Translations under genes and position numbers: made by a program
Notes under the pieces: generated by a model
Told to the model about the DNA's origin: nothing
Database searches by the model: none
Seen by the model: the letters and a program-made list of their open reading frames with translations, nothing else
Shown here: positions 54,428 to 64,000 of the stretch, piece by piece
Layout: every line of letters begins with the position of its first letter
Numbering within the stretch: the stretch's first letter is position 1
Assembly: GCF_001638985.1 (NCBI RefSeq)
Contig: NW_017265158.1
Location: 744,001 to 808,000 of the forward strand
Direction of reading: 5' to 3'
Source of the DNA: Phycomyces blakesleeanus NRRL 1555(-)
Lineage: Eukaryota; Mucoromycota; Mucoromycetes; Mucorales; Phycomycetaceae
Length of the DNA stretch: 64,000 nt

Positions 54428-56969
54428 TTACACATCGCGTTCATAAAATAACATGTAGGCTTCACTTTCTAAAACAACATTAATATCGACTTCTTCGATT
54501 GTTTGGTCACTACATCTCCAGAATTTAGTGGGTGGACGAGAATCGTTGGTTTCAAGAGGTGACCGGATATCGAGACCTGTAGGGAGTTTCTTACGGCGAT
54601 AGGTAATAAAGTGACCAGAGTCATGGCCACCGTAGTGGACCACCACAGCGCTGAGACGGTACTGAATACCCCGCAGAGAGGGTAGGGTCATGGAAGGGAG
54701 TGCGTTCCGGATGATCCGTTGGTCGTCTTCATCCTTGGACTTGAGGGCTACATTCAGACCATCTCTGCCATGCACAAAGCGTTGACCACCCGCCATGTTG
54801 CGCAAATACACAAGACTGGTACGACTAGTGCGCGATGGGGAAGGCATGAGGCGTGCCGATGAACCGCCCGAAACGTTGTGCGAGCTCAGGGCAGCAGATG
54901 GGTCACCGGTGTTGAGGAATCCGTTGGTGGTGTAAGGCGAAAGATTAAGGAATTCGGAGAACTTGACATTGCAGTGGTTCTTTTGAATATTCCCGGATGG
55001 GTGGTAGACAGAGCGCGAGAGGTGAAGGCAAAGTGCCTTTGGAGGATTGGCAAACATGGTCTGCTTGGTGGTGTTGGCCATTTCAGCAGGTGGCTGCAAG
55101 GAAATTCCCTTCTAAGACACACAGAAATGTAAAGATAAGATAAGATGATGATTAATTCTATTGTTGATAGTAGTAGTGATAGTAGAATGGTGGCTTACAA
55201 GTGAGGCTTCTACGTTGAAATGAATGGCATCTTTTAGTCTATGAATGTCCAGTTCAAGCCTCTTAATACGCTCGGGTGAGCCTGTTCCGTTTTCTACTTG
55301 ACTCCGCTGGAGATCCAACTCGCGTGAGAGTGCCTCAGCAGTAGAAATCAACACACATTTACGGCATTGAAAGTCGGTCAAGGTATCGACTTTTGTATAG
55401 GTATCAAGACAGTTCTCGAGTGTGCAGCTCGACTACAGGTACCACACAGTTTCAATTTTGACTTTAATTTCTTGTTTTTCTTCTGGCTTATATATAAATA
55501 TAAAAATCATTAGTAATGCTTACTGTCTGGGGTACTGTTAGAGAAATGTTATCAAAGGTATGGTGACGAATAGGAGCCTGAAAATCACAAAATAAAAAAT
55601 TAAAATAAAAAATAAAGTTCAAGTCAAATAGAGATAGATAGATAGATATATAAAAAAAAAGCAAGCAAAACTTACGGTGTATGAGCACTTCATACAGCTG
55701 ATCTTTGATGCAGCCAGACCTGTAAATGGGTTTCTTGGACGACGTGAGCGAGGGTGAAGATGACCTCCTACAGTTGATACTGAAAATGAACTCCACATAG
55801 ATCCCATTGTACCGATAGAAGACATGGAAGACGTTTCAAAGTTTTCCATGGCATTATTAGTCAAGGCTTCCTATCAAATAAATAAAGTCAATCTTCGGCT
55901 TTCCTATGTTTTGTAAATTTCCGGTTTTTGGCTAGGATCGTAAGTACGACTTACAGTCTCGAGAGTCATTTGTCGAAGTGCGGTTGGATCAAACAGAGAT
56001 GTTGCCCGGGGGTTGTACTGGTCCTCTTCCTCTGCTGTCAGTGCACTAGTTATTATCTGGAATAATTCGTGGGCATCCTGTGTATTTAAAAATTAATAAA
56101 CAAACAGAAAAACTCAAATAGTGAGATATCTGGAATTTGCTACTCTACCTGTTGATCACGGTTAATAGTGCCTTTGGTCTTTCTTTCTAAAGCCTCGATT
56201 ATATCGGTCGGAAGTGCTGAGCGTGGCCTTGCCAGGGGTCTGTTTAGCACTACAAATTATTATTAATAATAATAATAATAAGAAAAGTAAAGTAAAGTAA
56301 AATAAAATAAAAGAGCAGCAATAACAGCAGCAGAAATATTAGTAATAGTAGTAGTTTTATGGTTATTATATGTAATAATAATGTAGGATGCTGACTGATA
56401 CTCTAAACAGAATAGACAGGCTGTACTTACTTTCAACAGTTGTGTAGAGAGCATAAGCTACGGATCTAAGAATAGCTTCATTCCTAGTGACGGGAGCATC
56501 TCCGGGTTCCTCTGCTGGGTCATCAACACGCTCTGCCTGGGAAGTAGTGATCGGGATGAGTTTGAGGAGAATGTGGTTTGGTTGCTTACCAAGTAGGACC
56601 TGAGACAAGTCAGGGTGGCGAGTGCCTAAGAATAGAAAGACAAGCAATTTAGATCAGGATCGACTTGGGGATTGTTTGTTTATATATATATATATATCTT
56701 TACCTGTAAAACGGCATTGACAAAGCATGAATTTCCAGTGTTGATTAAACCTTGGATGTATTTCCCGTCTCGCTCTGGAAAGGGTTGGTTTAATAGGGAT
56801 GCACTGTGATTTAGAGCTGGTCATCACCTTTCATAATCTTGGTTGCAATGCGTCTTCTTCGTCGTTTGGAGTCGCTGATGGAAGTTGATAAGGCATAACC
56901 TGAGGCTGCCAATGCAATGCTTGTGACGGCGGCTATTGCTGACAGGTGGTAGTTTGATGAAGACGCCAT
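54428..56969 (-). CDS. Ubiquitin-specific protease with N-terminal membrane anchor (Ubp1/USP30-like)
   Basis: Ten exons: 56969..56828, 56774..56704, 56625..56590, 56536..56431, 56249..56149, 56077..55955, 55870..55676, 55577..55524, 55432..55199 and 55111..54428, 581 aa. A hydrophobic segment (AIAAVTSIALAASGYAL, about residues 10-27) is followed by basic KRRRR, consistent with a membrane anchor. The catalytic Cys box is GLINTGNSCFVNAVLQALA, and DAHELFQIITSALTAEEE follows. Two CxxC zinc-type pairs are present (SCMKCSY and QCRKC). The His box is VHYGGHDSGHFITYRR, with the Asp in SDQTIEEV. It is a C19 cysteine deubiquitinase. Anchoring plus length suggest a Ubp1/USP30 role at ER or mitochondria. 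The 36-nt third exon was found because reading on leads to a stop. Confidence 0.93.
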
Positions 56970-57184
56970 GGGCGAATATTAAAAGAAACGGAAAGAAAAG
57001 GAAAGAGAGAAAACTAATAAAATAAAATAAAATAAAATTGATTTGCTGTTGTAGTCGTTGTAGTTGCTATAATGGTGTAGTTGCTGTAGTTATAGTCTAC
57101 ACAGGTTCTTTAATAGAGAAGAAAAAGAAAAGAAATGAAAAATATTTATATATATATTTATATATTTATATATATAAAACACAA

Positions 57185-57217
<33 letters not shown>

Positions 57218-58201
57218 TAAAATAAAAAGGAAATGCGGGTGAGGGGAGCCGGAAACCGGAGATTGGAGCCATACTCTGTTGTTTTTTTGTTGTTTTTATT
57301 TTTATTTTTATTTTTATTTTTTTGGATTTACTCTATACAATTTGGCTTGGTGGTTGTTTCATTTGGTTGAATTTGTAGCCTAGTAGGACTCTATCTATCT
57401 TAGATAGCTCATGTCTTTTGAGCAAATATAACTTCTTTTTTTTTCTGTTTTGAGTGTATTAAAGATAGTAACTAAAGATTGCTATTTTCTGGTTTTAGCT
57501 GTTTAATGAGGGAAAAGGAAGGAAGGAAGGAAGGAGGAGGGGGAGTCAAATGTAGATAAAATAATAATTTTAATCTATAAACTATAAAAGCATTGCAAAT
57601 GAATACCATATCCCCTTTGTATTATTTTTATGATTATTACTTTTTGGAGTTACAGGCCAATATTATATATTTATATTTACAGATTATATAATATACACTC
57701 ATCAGTTACTGTCAAGATACATTCATTTATCCAAAGTCTCGCCAGTAATTATTGTCGGGTTGTCGGAAATGGGCCGAGTAGGATAGATTAAGCAGGTGAC
57801 ATTTGGTGGGTCAAAAATAAAAATACAGAATGGCCTGTTGGAAAGGCTCCATCAAGGCGGAGCTTGTGGAGGGGAGATGACTTGGCCCTTTAACCTGTTT
57901 CACAAACTAGAGAAAGACGTTCTAAACTTTTTCTTGCTTTTTGACCCTCTTCTTCTTCTTCTTCTTCTTCTTCTTTAAATCTGTTTCAAAGCCTTTGGTA
58001 TTTAGCTTCTTAATCGACTAAACCGTTAGTCTTGATTTACATATATACATATAAAAAGTAGATCAAATTGAACCCTTTACAATATATATATATATAATAT
58101 TAACAATTACTATCATTATCATTATCATTATATATTTTATACTTTGCTGTGCAAATGCTATCTATCAAATAAGTCAATTACCGGCATGTTAGCAATAAGT
58201 A

Positions 58202-58237
<36 letters not shown>

Positions 58238-58645
58238 TTATTTTGAAACAGAAAATACACAGTTCTTATTCTTCTTCCTTATGTTCTGTCTCCTATTATC
58301 TCGTCATGTACAATGATGTTTGCATTTTGGTTAGACTTCTTTACCATCTAGTTAAAGAAATACATTAAATATAATGTAATCTGTAATGTAATATATACAA
58401 AAAAAAAAGAAGCTTGTCTATCTATATAACGTGTATAACAGCAACAACTAAAATAAATAAATAAATATATAAAATAAAAATGTACTGTAAAATAAATACA
58501 TAATAATAATAATAAAAAAATAAAAAAATATTTTATTTTATATATAAAAACTAGATGTTGCATAATTCATTTAGACTATATTTCTAAACTATATATATAT
58601 ATATATTTATTTATTTATTTCATCTCTTTCACTTTTACTTTTGTT
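56970..58645. promoter_or_regulatory. Long divergent intergenic region
   Basis: Promoters of the ubiquitin protease (-) and the Asn-rich gene (+). Contains (AG)n near 57185-57215, (TTTTTA)n near 57297-57320, (GGAA)n near 57521-57535, (CTT)n near 57950-57975 and long TA runs (58085-58097, 58207-58233). No coding region is supported. Confidence 0.55.
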
Positions 58646-58839
58646 ATGAATACCTGTGTTGTACAGTGTACTTTACCCCATCTCTCTAATGTAGATGTTG
58701 AGGTCACCCAAGTGGCCCTCATCACACAACCAACTCCACCAAACAGTCCACAGCCAACCAGTGCCTGCACCAAAAATGATTCTCTCAATGTAGACTTGCC
58801 ACTAACCCCCACAGAAACCCCCCTATTGACTGAACCTCA

Positions 58840-58880
<41 letters not shown>

Positions 58881-59464
58881 TCATCAACAACAACAACAAC
58901 AACAACAACAGCAACAACAAAAATGCTCAGCAGCTACAGTTACAGTTACAACAACCAACTCTTCCCACCCTCCGTTGCCCTTCAACCTCCTTGGCTGATC
59001 TTATCCCTGCCGCCACCGCCGCCCTCAAGGCTACCGAAAATTTTCGCAACCAGAATATAGACATTGACGACTCTAACAGTACCTGTACTGCATTTGCAAG
59101 GGCTGTGGCCATGGTAAAAGTCCAGGTGATGACCCGCAGACTGAAAGAAAAGTACCTTGGCCACGAGTGGATCCGGCTGGCCCTTCAGCTACCAGTCGAC
59201 GAGAGTACGATCAATAACCAGCCCATTCGCGATGAAGTGGTGTGGACGCTTTTGAACAAGCGATTGGACAACCGGACAGGCGAGATTGCGACGTGGTACG
59301 AGTGGAAATTCAACAAGACAAAGTTCACCACCGAACAAGTTCAAGAAAAGGTTGACCGTTTACGCCAACGAAAAATTGACTACCAAAAGCAACAATCCAT
59401 AATCCAATCCAAGAGTCAAAAAGACGATGAGAGAGGGGCTTCTTTGCGGCTGATTCCCTCATAA
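58646..59464 (+). CDS. Hypothetical protein with polyasparagine tract
   Basis: A single 272-aa open frame. The N-terminal 60 residues are Pro/Thr-rich. Next comes an asparagine run encoded by (AAT)n then (AAC)n, interrupted by IINN and SNN, then a Gln/Leu stretch. The C-terminal 150 residues look globular: LADLIPAATAALKATENF, FARAVAMVKVQVMTRRLKEK, HEWIRLALQLPV, EVVWTLLNKRLDNRTGEIAT, and a final charged helix. I do not recognise a family. The switch in codon from AAT to AAC within the Asn run shows it grew by two separate slippage events. Confidence 0.7.
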
Positions 59465-59874
59465 TTTTATTATTTTAATTCCATATTTTTTTTTCTGTTA
59501 AAAAAAAGAAAGAAAGATATGAAATATGAAATATGAAATCTTTTTATATTTTTATATACTATATCATATCCCATATTCCCTCAACCACCAAGACCCTCCC
59601 CCCTCTTCTGTTTCTTTCTTTATTTCTTTATTTTCATACCTTTTATCTGCATGTCTCTTTTATACATAAAAACGTCACCAACACCACCAACACCTTTAGT
59701 ACCAGTACCACCTTCAGTACCACCAATTTGTTTAATATATAATATATAATATTTATTTGTTTGTTTGTTTGGGTGTTCTTTCTTTTTCTCTCGTTTATAT
59801 GTTTGATATAAAGGAGAGATAATAAAGAACGGATGTGGTGCAGTGTATTGTACAATATTGTTTGCAAGTTGATT
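59465..59874. other. Convergent 3' flanks
   Basis: 410 bp between the stop codons of the Asn-rich gene and DIM1. It holds short (GAAATAT) and (ACC) repeats and AT runs; no gene. Confidence 0.7.
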
Positions 59875-60823
59875 TTAATACTTGTATTTTGTAGAGTAAT
59901 CCTTGAGAGACACCACCAAACCCCGACCTTTTCGTGCTCCACGGTACACAGTCTAGAATATATAATGTCCAAGACCAAATGAAATTAAAAAAAAAATAAA
60001 GAAAACGATGATGAGAACAAGAGTATTATTATTATTGGAGAAATTTTGTGCGATAATCAAAGTGAAGAATGAATTAATGAATTAATCAAAGAAAGAATGA
60101 ATTAATTAATGAACGAAAATTGCTTCTTTTATTACCTCAACCAAATCAATCATTTCTTGCTTGTCATCAAGGGCCCAGTTGATCTTGTTATTGTTACCAG
60201 TACCCAGATCAACCATGATGTGTTTGTTACGGAAGAAGAACATGGTTGTGCAGGGATCATATAATTCATACATCTTTAATTCATATAATAGGTCAATATA
60301 TCTTGCCAACCTTCTTTTTTGTTATCATTAATAATTACCTTGTTAAAATCTGGAACCTCGGTAATATCAACCAGATAAACAACAGCAAAGTTCTTGACTT
60401 TCTCTGCAATGCTGTACAGAATCTCATCCATCTTCATACATGTAGGATCCCAATCGTGACCAAAGCGAATAATCACTACGCGATCCTCCTCTGAAAGGAT
60501 TGCTTGATCTACTTGCCATCCTAGAGAATCCCATTTGAGTTTTATTGGATCACAGTCTGTGTGCTTCAACTTATTTACCATTTGTTAAATGAGGCAAAAA
60601 ATACTGAAATACGATTATAAGATTTGAATCATTATTAAATTTTTTTTTGAAATATCCATGTACAGAATATCTTTATATACGTTCTATGCTTGACTCACCG
60701 ACTATGAAAACATCAATACTGTGCATTAGTTTAGTTTTATACACATATACCATAAAAATTGCATTTTAATTAATTGTATAATTATTTTTAATTATTTAAT
60801 TCATTTATCAAGAGACTTACCAT
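59875..60823 (-). CDS. DIM1: U5 snRNP 15 kDa protein DIM1 (TXNL4A family)
   Basis: Five exons: 60823..60821, 60603..60579, 60520..60339, 60273..60136 and 59952..59875, 141 aa, against the usual 142. The sequence is nearly invariant in eukaryotes: GWQVDQAILSEEDRVVIIRF, GHDWDPTCMKMDEILYSIAE, YLVDITEVPDFNKMYELYD, CTTMFFFRNKHIMVDLGTG and RGARKGRGLVV. It has a thioredoxin fold without redox cysteines and is essential for U4/U6.U5 tri-snRNP function. The first coding exon is only the ATG codon (ATG|GTAAGT). After a 217-bp intron the frame resumes YFLPHLTNGW, so the usual Ser-2 is missing. An alternative upstream start was not found. All other phases close. Confidence 0.95.
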
Positions 60824-60869
60824 GATTAGAGTATGTATATACTATATACTATATATACTATATATATAT

Positions 60870-61145
60870 ATATATTAAAATTAAAAATAAAGAAGAGAAA
60901 GAGAAAGAGATTTAGGTAATACTGAAGAACCAAAGCAAGTTGTAAAGAGTGACTGTTGATCTCCAATTCATGCCCATTCCCTTTGCTTAGAATGGGAATT
61001 AATTTATCGAGTACATAAAAGATATCACGCACAAAATGCCCTGTATATTACTTTTTATTGTCATTTTCTCCATCATTAAAATCAAAAGGAGATTGATCTA
61101 TTGAACAAGGGGAAGAGGGGGAGGGGAGGGTTGTATTGATTTCAT
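60870..61145 (-). pseudogene. Possible broken ORF upstream of DIM1
   Basis: One minus-strand frame reads AQENEINTTLPSPSSPCSID, QSPFDFNDGENDNKK, a TAA, then HFVRDIFYVLDKLIPILSKG and HELEINSHSLQLALVLQYY. Both sides of the stop look protein-like and stay in one frame. No start, intron set or family could be assigned. It may instead be a transcribed leader of DIM1. Confidence 0.25.
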
Positions 61146-61421
61146 TTTCTTGTGCTACAAAAAGAAAGGCCAAAAAGAAGCAGAAGCAGAAGCAGAAGCA
61201 GAAGAAGGAAAAAGACCAAAATATGTATTTAATATAGATATATATATATATGGAATGTTTATATGCTTATATTTGAATGAGGTACATATATACACCAATA
61301 TATCTATAAAAAATAAGCTTGAGTTGGTGTGTATTTGGATTTATGATTTATGAGTTTTTGTTAATGAATTTTGTGAGATTGTGAACGAGTGAATGAGCGT
61401 AATTGCTATTGCAAATATATG

Positions 61422-61464
<43 letters not shown>

Positions 61465-61675
61465 TTGTGTATGTGTATGCGTATGTGTATGCGTATGTGT
61501 ATGCGTATGTGTATGTGTATGTGTATGCTTTTATGCGTAGACGTGCAAAGAAAGAAGAAAAGAAGAAGAAAAAGATAGGCAATCTAGTGAGATGTACAAG
61601 ATACAAAAGAAGAAGAAGAAGAAAAAAAAAGAAAACAATAATAACAATAATAACAAAAATTATAATAAAGAAGAC
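61146..61675. other. Intergenic with microsatellites
   Basis: Contains a (AGAAGC)n tract near 61178-61205, the compound array at 61421-61528 and A/G-rich DNA after the F-box stop codon. No gene. Confidence 0.65.
61421..61528. repeat. (TA)n(GT)n(TATGCGTATGTG)n compound array
   Basis: Dinucleotide TA and GT tracts pass into a 12-bp higher-order unit, TATGCGTATGTG, repeated about three times. Confidence 0.95.
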
Positions 61676-62926
61676 TTAGGATGTCAAGACAAGACTATGT
61701 ATCTCCTTGCGGATCTCCTGCAGAACTTCTTGCTCTAGTCTAAGGGTTTTTCTAATAGTTCCGTGAGGGTACCCCTGAATAGGATCCTCCGTAGATGGCT
61801 TTGGCTTTAGGCACGTTTTGTGTGGCTGCAGGGCAATGCTGAGGGAGAGCGGTTGGCATGGTCCTTGTCTCTCGATTACTGTGTCCATGGCACGCCATAC
61901 GATCACTGGTACATCTTGCATAACCCAGGACACCATCTCTAGTTGAACAAGCCCCTGGCAGTGTTGAAGAATACTCACCACAGTGTTTGTAATCTCTTCA
62001 TCAGGTGGAGTGGTCGTAAACTCAACCGTCCATGGCGTGTTTGCTGCCCTAATCACCAGACGTTCCAGGCGTGTGCAATAGGTCGCCAATGCACCAAGAG
62101 TCTCAAGTCCATCACATCGAATAGCAAGCGTCTCAAGTTGGCCACCAAACTTACTGATCAGCTCACACAGGGTCGACTCACTCACTTGCTGGAGCGATAT
62201 TGACATATGTCTAAGGCGAGGGCAGTGCTCCCACAAACTGGCCACCACTCCATCGTTGGCGGTGGGGATTCGATTGTGATTTGCACCGAGATCGATCCAG
62301 CCGAGCAACGGCATGGAAGATAGCAATTGAGTGGCTGCTCCAACAGAAAAGTCGGTCCATTGGGCGTTCAGATGGCACACCCTCTCAAAAATCTCTTCGC
62401 TCTTTGGAGTCGGCGCAATTACTTCCTGCTCTTGCTCATCGTCGATACCACTAGTGTCGGTAGACCCCCACTCGGTCTCGCGTATCTCACCTCGATGCTG
62501 CGTAGCAACAAGCCGGCAGTGGTTGAGGGTGACATGGGTCAACTGGGGTAAACTCCCCGCCAGCTCTCTGACTCGGTCCACAGACAGAAACCCAAAATGA
62601 CTGCACACAACTTCTCTCACTTGCTTCAATTCTGGGAACAAACGGCAAAAGTCTGCCACCAGCCAGTGATTCCCACTCTGTTTGGGACGCAGAGTAACCT
62701 TTTGTGTATAGAGCTCGATTGTCTTTCGAAGGAGTGGCCGATGTTGCATCCCAATGGCCAACTGTCGGACGTGATGGCGGTAGCTTAGCCGGAGATGACC
62801 ATAAAGCAGTGGAACGCAAGTCTCGTATGCCTCCCGGCTGGTTAGACACAGCTGGGCCAATGAAGAGCCAGGAAGTCGACGGAGAACAGACAAGAGTAAC
62901 TCAAAAGGTAAGCCAAGCAAAGACAT
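61676..62926 (-). CDS. F-box protein with leucine-rich-repeat-like C terminus
   Basis: A single exon, 416 aa from ATG 62926. An in-frame ATG at 62974 would add 16 hydrophobic residues, which would be unusual before an F-box. The F-box is at residues 1-45: MSLLGLPFELLLSVLRRLPG, then LAQLCLTSREAYETCVPLLY. The rest has irregular leucine-rich segments (LPQLTHVTLNHCRLV, CPRLRHMSISLQQV, LETLAIRCDGLETLGALATY). F-box proteins link substrates to SCF ubiquitin ligases through Skp1. The LRR-like part would bind the target, which is unknown. Confidence 0.82.
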   Translation of the reverse strand: MSLLGLPFELLLSVLRRLPGSSLAQLCLTSREAYETCVPLLYGHLRLSYRHHVRQLAIGMQHRPLLRKTIELYTQKVTLRPKQSGNHWLVADFCRLFPELKQVREVVCSHFGFLSVDRVRELAGSLPQLTHVTLNHCRLVATQHRGEIRETEWGSTDTSGIDDEQEQEVIAPTPKSEEIFERVCHLNAQWTDFSVGAATQLLSSMPLLGWIDLGANHNRIPTANDGVVASLWEHCPRLRHMSISLQQVSESTLCELISKFGGQLETLAIRCDGLETLGALATYCTRLERLVIRAANTPWTVEFTTTPPDEEITNTVVSILQHCQGLVQLEMVSWVMQDVPVIVWRAMDTVIERQGPCQPLSLSIALQPHKTCLKPKPSTEDPIQGYPHGTIRKTLRLEQEVLQEIRKEIHSLVLTS

Positions 62927-63493
62927 CGGAACAAAGTGAAAGAACAAAGAGAGGAAGAAGGGTTGAAAACTCAACTCTCGCCAAAAGAGTGAAATTAAAA
63001 TAACCTAGGGCTAAATGTCAGTAGGGGAGGTATGTAAATGTAAATGCTAAAATAAAAATAAAAATAAAACTGTTAAAGGTGGCTTTCTGCGTGGAAGTTT
63101 GGCCCGATACATGTGACATCCCTTTTGAATAAAGCCTAAAGGACAACGATTGTACGAATTTGTACACACATATTTGTACATCTGTACATTTCTACATTTA
63201 CACAAAGCATACACAGACATCTCTATATTATATATGTATATATGCATTTGTGCATAATTAACAAGATCACCTTATTTTTCATTTCTTTTCTTTTTCTTTT
63301 CTTTTTTACCACAAACTTCTTTATCAGAAATAAGAGATTATGTAAAGAACAGTTTATGTATTTTCCTTTTTCTTTTTTGTATAAATTCAAAGAAGTTATT
63401 TAATTATATGAATATTTTAAAGTGTATATAAATATATCCCTTTTTTACCCTCTTTTTCCTTTTTTATATATATATACATATATATTTCTTTCT
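62927..63493. other. Intergenic between F-box gene and QCR7
   Basis: F-box 5' region (promoter), then AT-rich DNA with (TTTTC)n near 63275-63305 and TA runs near 63465-63485 in the QCR7 3' flank. No gene. Confidence 0.6.
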
Positions 63494-63896
63494 TTACTTG
63501 CGAGCAGCCACCTTGACATTGTCAAAGGCCTCACGTTCGGCGTACTCGGAGGCAACCTCATCAATGAAAGGCTGGAGGTATCTCTTGTCCTGAAATAACA
63601 AGTGTATATGCTCTTACATCAGTCCTTTCCTTTCTCAAAATCTGCACATATTTTCCTTTTTTTTCTCTCTCTCTCTATTTGTATTTCTATTTATATATAT
63701 TTAGTCAAATTTCATACCTGCTGGTTGGTAACCCACTCATCCTTGGGGAGGAGAGCGTGGGAGAGAGACAGCTGCTGGGCAACACGGATACGGTAAGCGC
63801 GGTCGTAAGCAGCCTTGGGGTCGGCAATCTCAAGACGACGGAGGGCCTCCTGTACAAGATCGCTTTCCTCGGCAATCAAGTCATCATAACGGAGAC
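63494..63896 (-). CDS. QCR7: Ubiquinol-cytochrome c reductase subunit 7 (partial, 3' exons)
   Basis: Exons 63896..63718 and 63589..63494 encode about 91 residues to a TAA stop. They include [60 protein letters not shown] and a C-terminal charged helix. This matches the Qcr7/UQCRB (14 kDa) subunit of mitochondrial complex III, which lies on the matrix side near cytochrome b. The exon at 63896 begins with two bases of a Gly codon after a TAG acceptor. No donor is available between it and the window edge, so the N-terminal exon(s) lie beyond 64000. Confidence 0.92.
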
Positions 63897-64000
63897 CTAT
63901 TGTTGTATTCACCCCCGCATTTGTTATTGTTGATGATTTAATATATATATATATTTCGTATTGTAGGCATTTTGGTATCGGTATTGATATTGATATTGAT

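Noticed and set aside
56366..56647. 93-codon ORF including GTRHPDLSQVLLGKQPNHILL
   Set aside because: It reads through an intron; the true exons are 56625-56590 and 56536-56431, giving the conserved USP sequence.
62927..62974. 16-residue hydrophobic N-terminal extension of the F-box protein
   Set aside because: F-box proteins normally start close to the F-box; the ATG at 62926 fits better, although the longer form is not excluded.
1..64000. CRISPR arrays, rRNA operons, bacterial operons
   Set aside because: The window is eukaryotic with spliced genes; tandem repeats here lack unique spacers and no rRNA sequence was seen.

Overview
This 64 kb window is nuclear DNA from a filamentous fungus, most likely an early-diverging Mucoromycota (Mucorales-type) genome. 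The reasons are AT-rich intergenic DNA, many short GT-AG introns of about 50-100 bp, conserved fungal/opisthokont genes, and decayed DNA transposons in the gaps. A 100-N gap at 23660-23759, flanked by a duplicated and badly degraded read, marks a draft assembly. All gene models were spliced by hand from splice-site sequences and reading frames. No database search was run.

Layout. 0-2.6 kb: sugar nucleotidyltransferase (-) and profilin (-). 2.6-6.5 kb: non-coding DNA with a TIR element. 6.5-13.7 kb: F-BAR/RhoGAP (RGD1-like, +), NOSIP-like (-), and CWF19-like (+) head to head with NOSIP. 13.7-15.7 kb: solo LTR, second copy of the TIR element, decayed ORF. 15.7-17.6 kb: repeat protein with a C-terminal CaaX box (-). 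18.5-20.3 kb: mitochondrial N-acetylglutamate synthase (+). 21.2-24.4 kb: TBC1D22/Gyp1-like RabGAP (+), broken by the assembly fault. 26.1-26.9 kb: NRG1-like zinc-finger factor (-). 27-32 kb: gene-poor, with a Tc1-type non-autonomous element and a zinc-knuckle pseudogene. 32.1-36.5 kb: NDP-glucose 4,6-dehydratase (+) and an arrestin-fold protein (+). 36.5-46.2 kb: transposon graveyard. 46.2-52.0 kb: Kap123/importin-4 (-), divergent from the PKA regulatory subunit (+). 54.4-57.0 kb: membrane-anchored ubiquitin protease (-). 58.6-64.0 kb: Asn-rich hypothetical protein (+), DIM1 U5 snRNP protein (-), F-box protein (-), and the 3' part of QCR7 (-), which runs off the window.

The genes are ordinary cellular housekeeping genes and not one pathway. 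Recurring themes are pre-mRNA splicing (NOSIP, CWF19, DIM1), small-GTPase and actin control (RGD1-like, profilin, TBC), and ubiquitin signalling (USP, F-box, arrestin with a PPxY motif). Several genes have extreme exon structures: an ATG-only exon, a stop-only exon, a 6-nt first coding exon and a GC-AG intron. I found no convincing tRNA, rRNA or CRISPR and no obvious new multi-gene system. The best candidates for something undescribed are the five-repeat CaaX protein and the small TIR family that retains an ORF.
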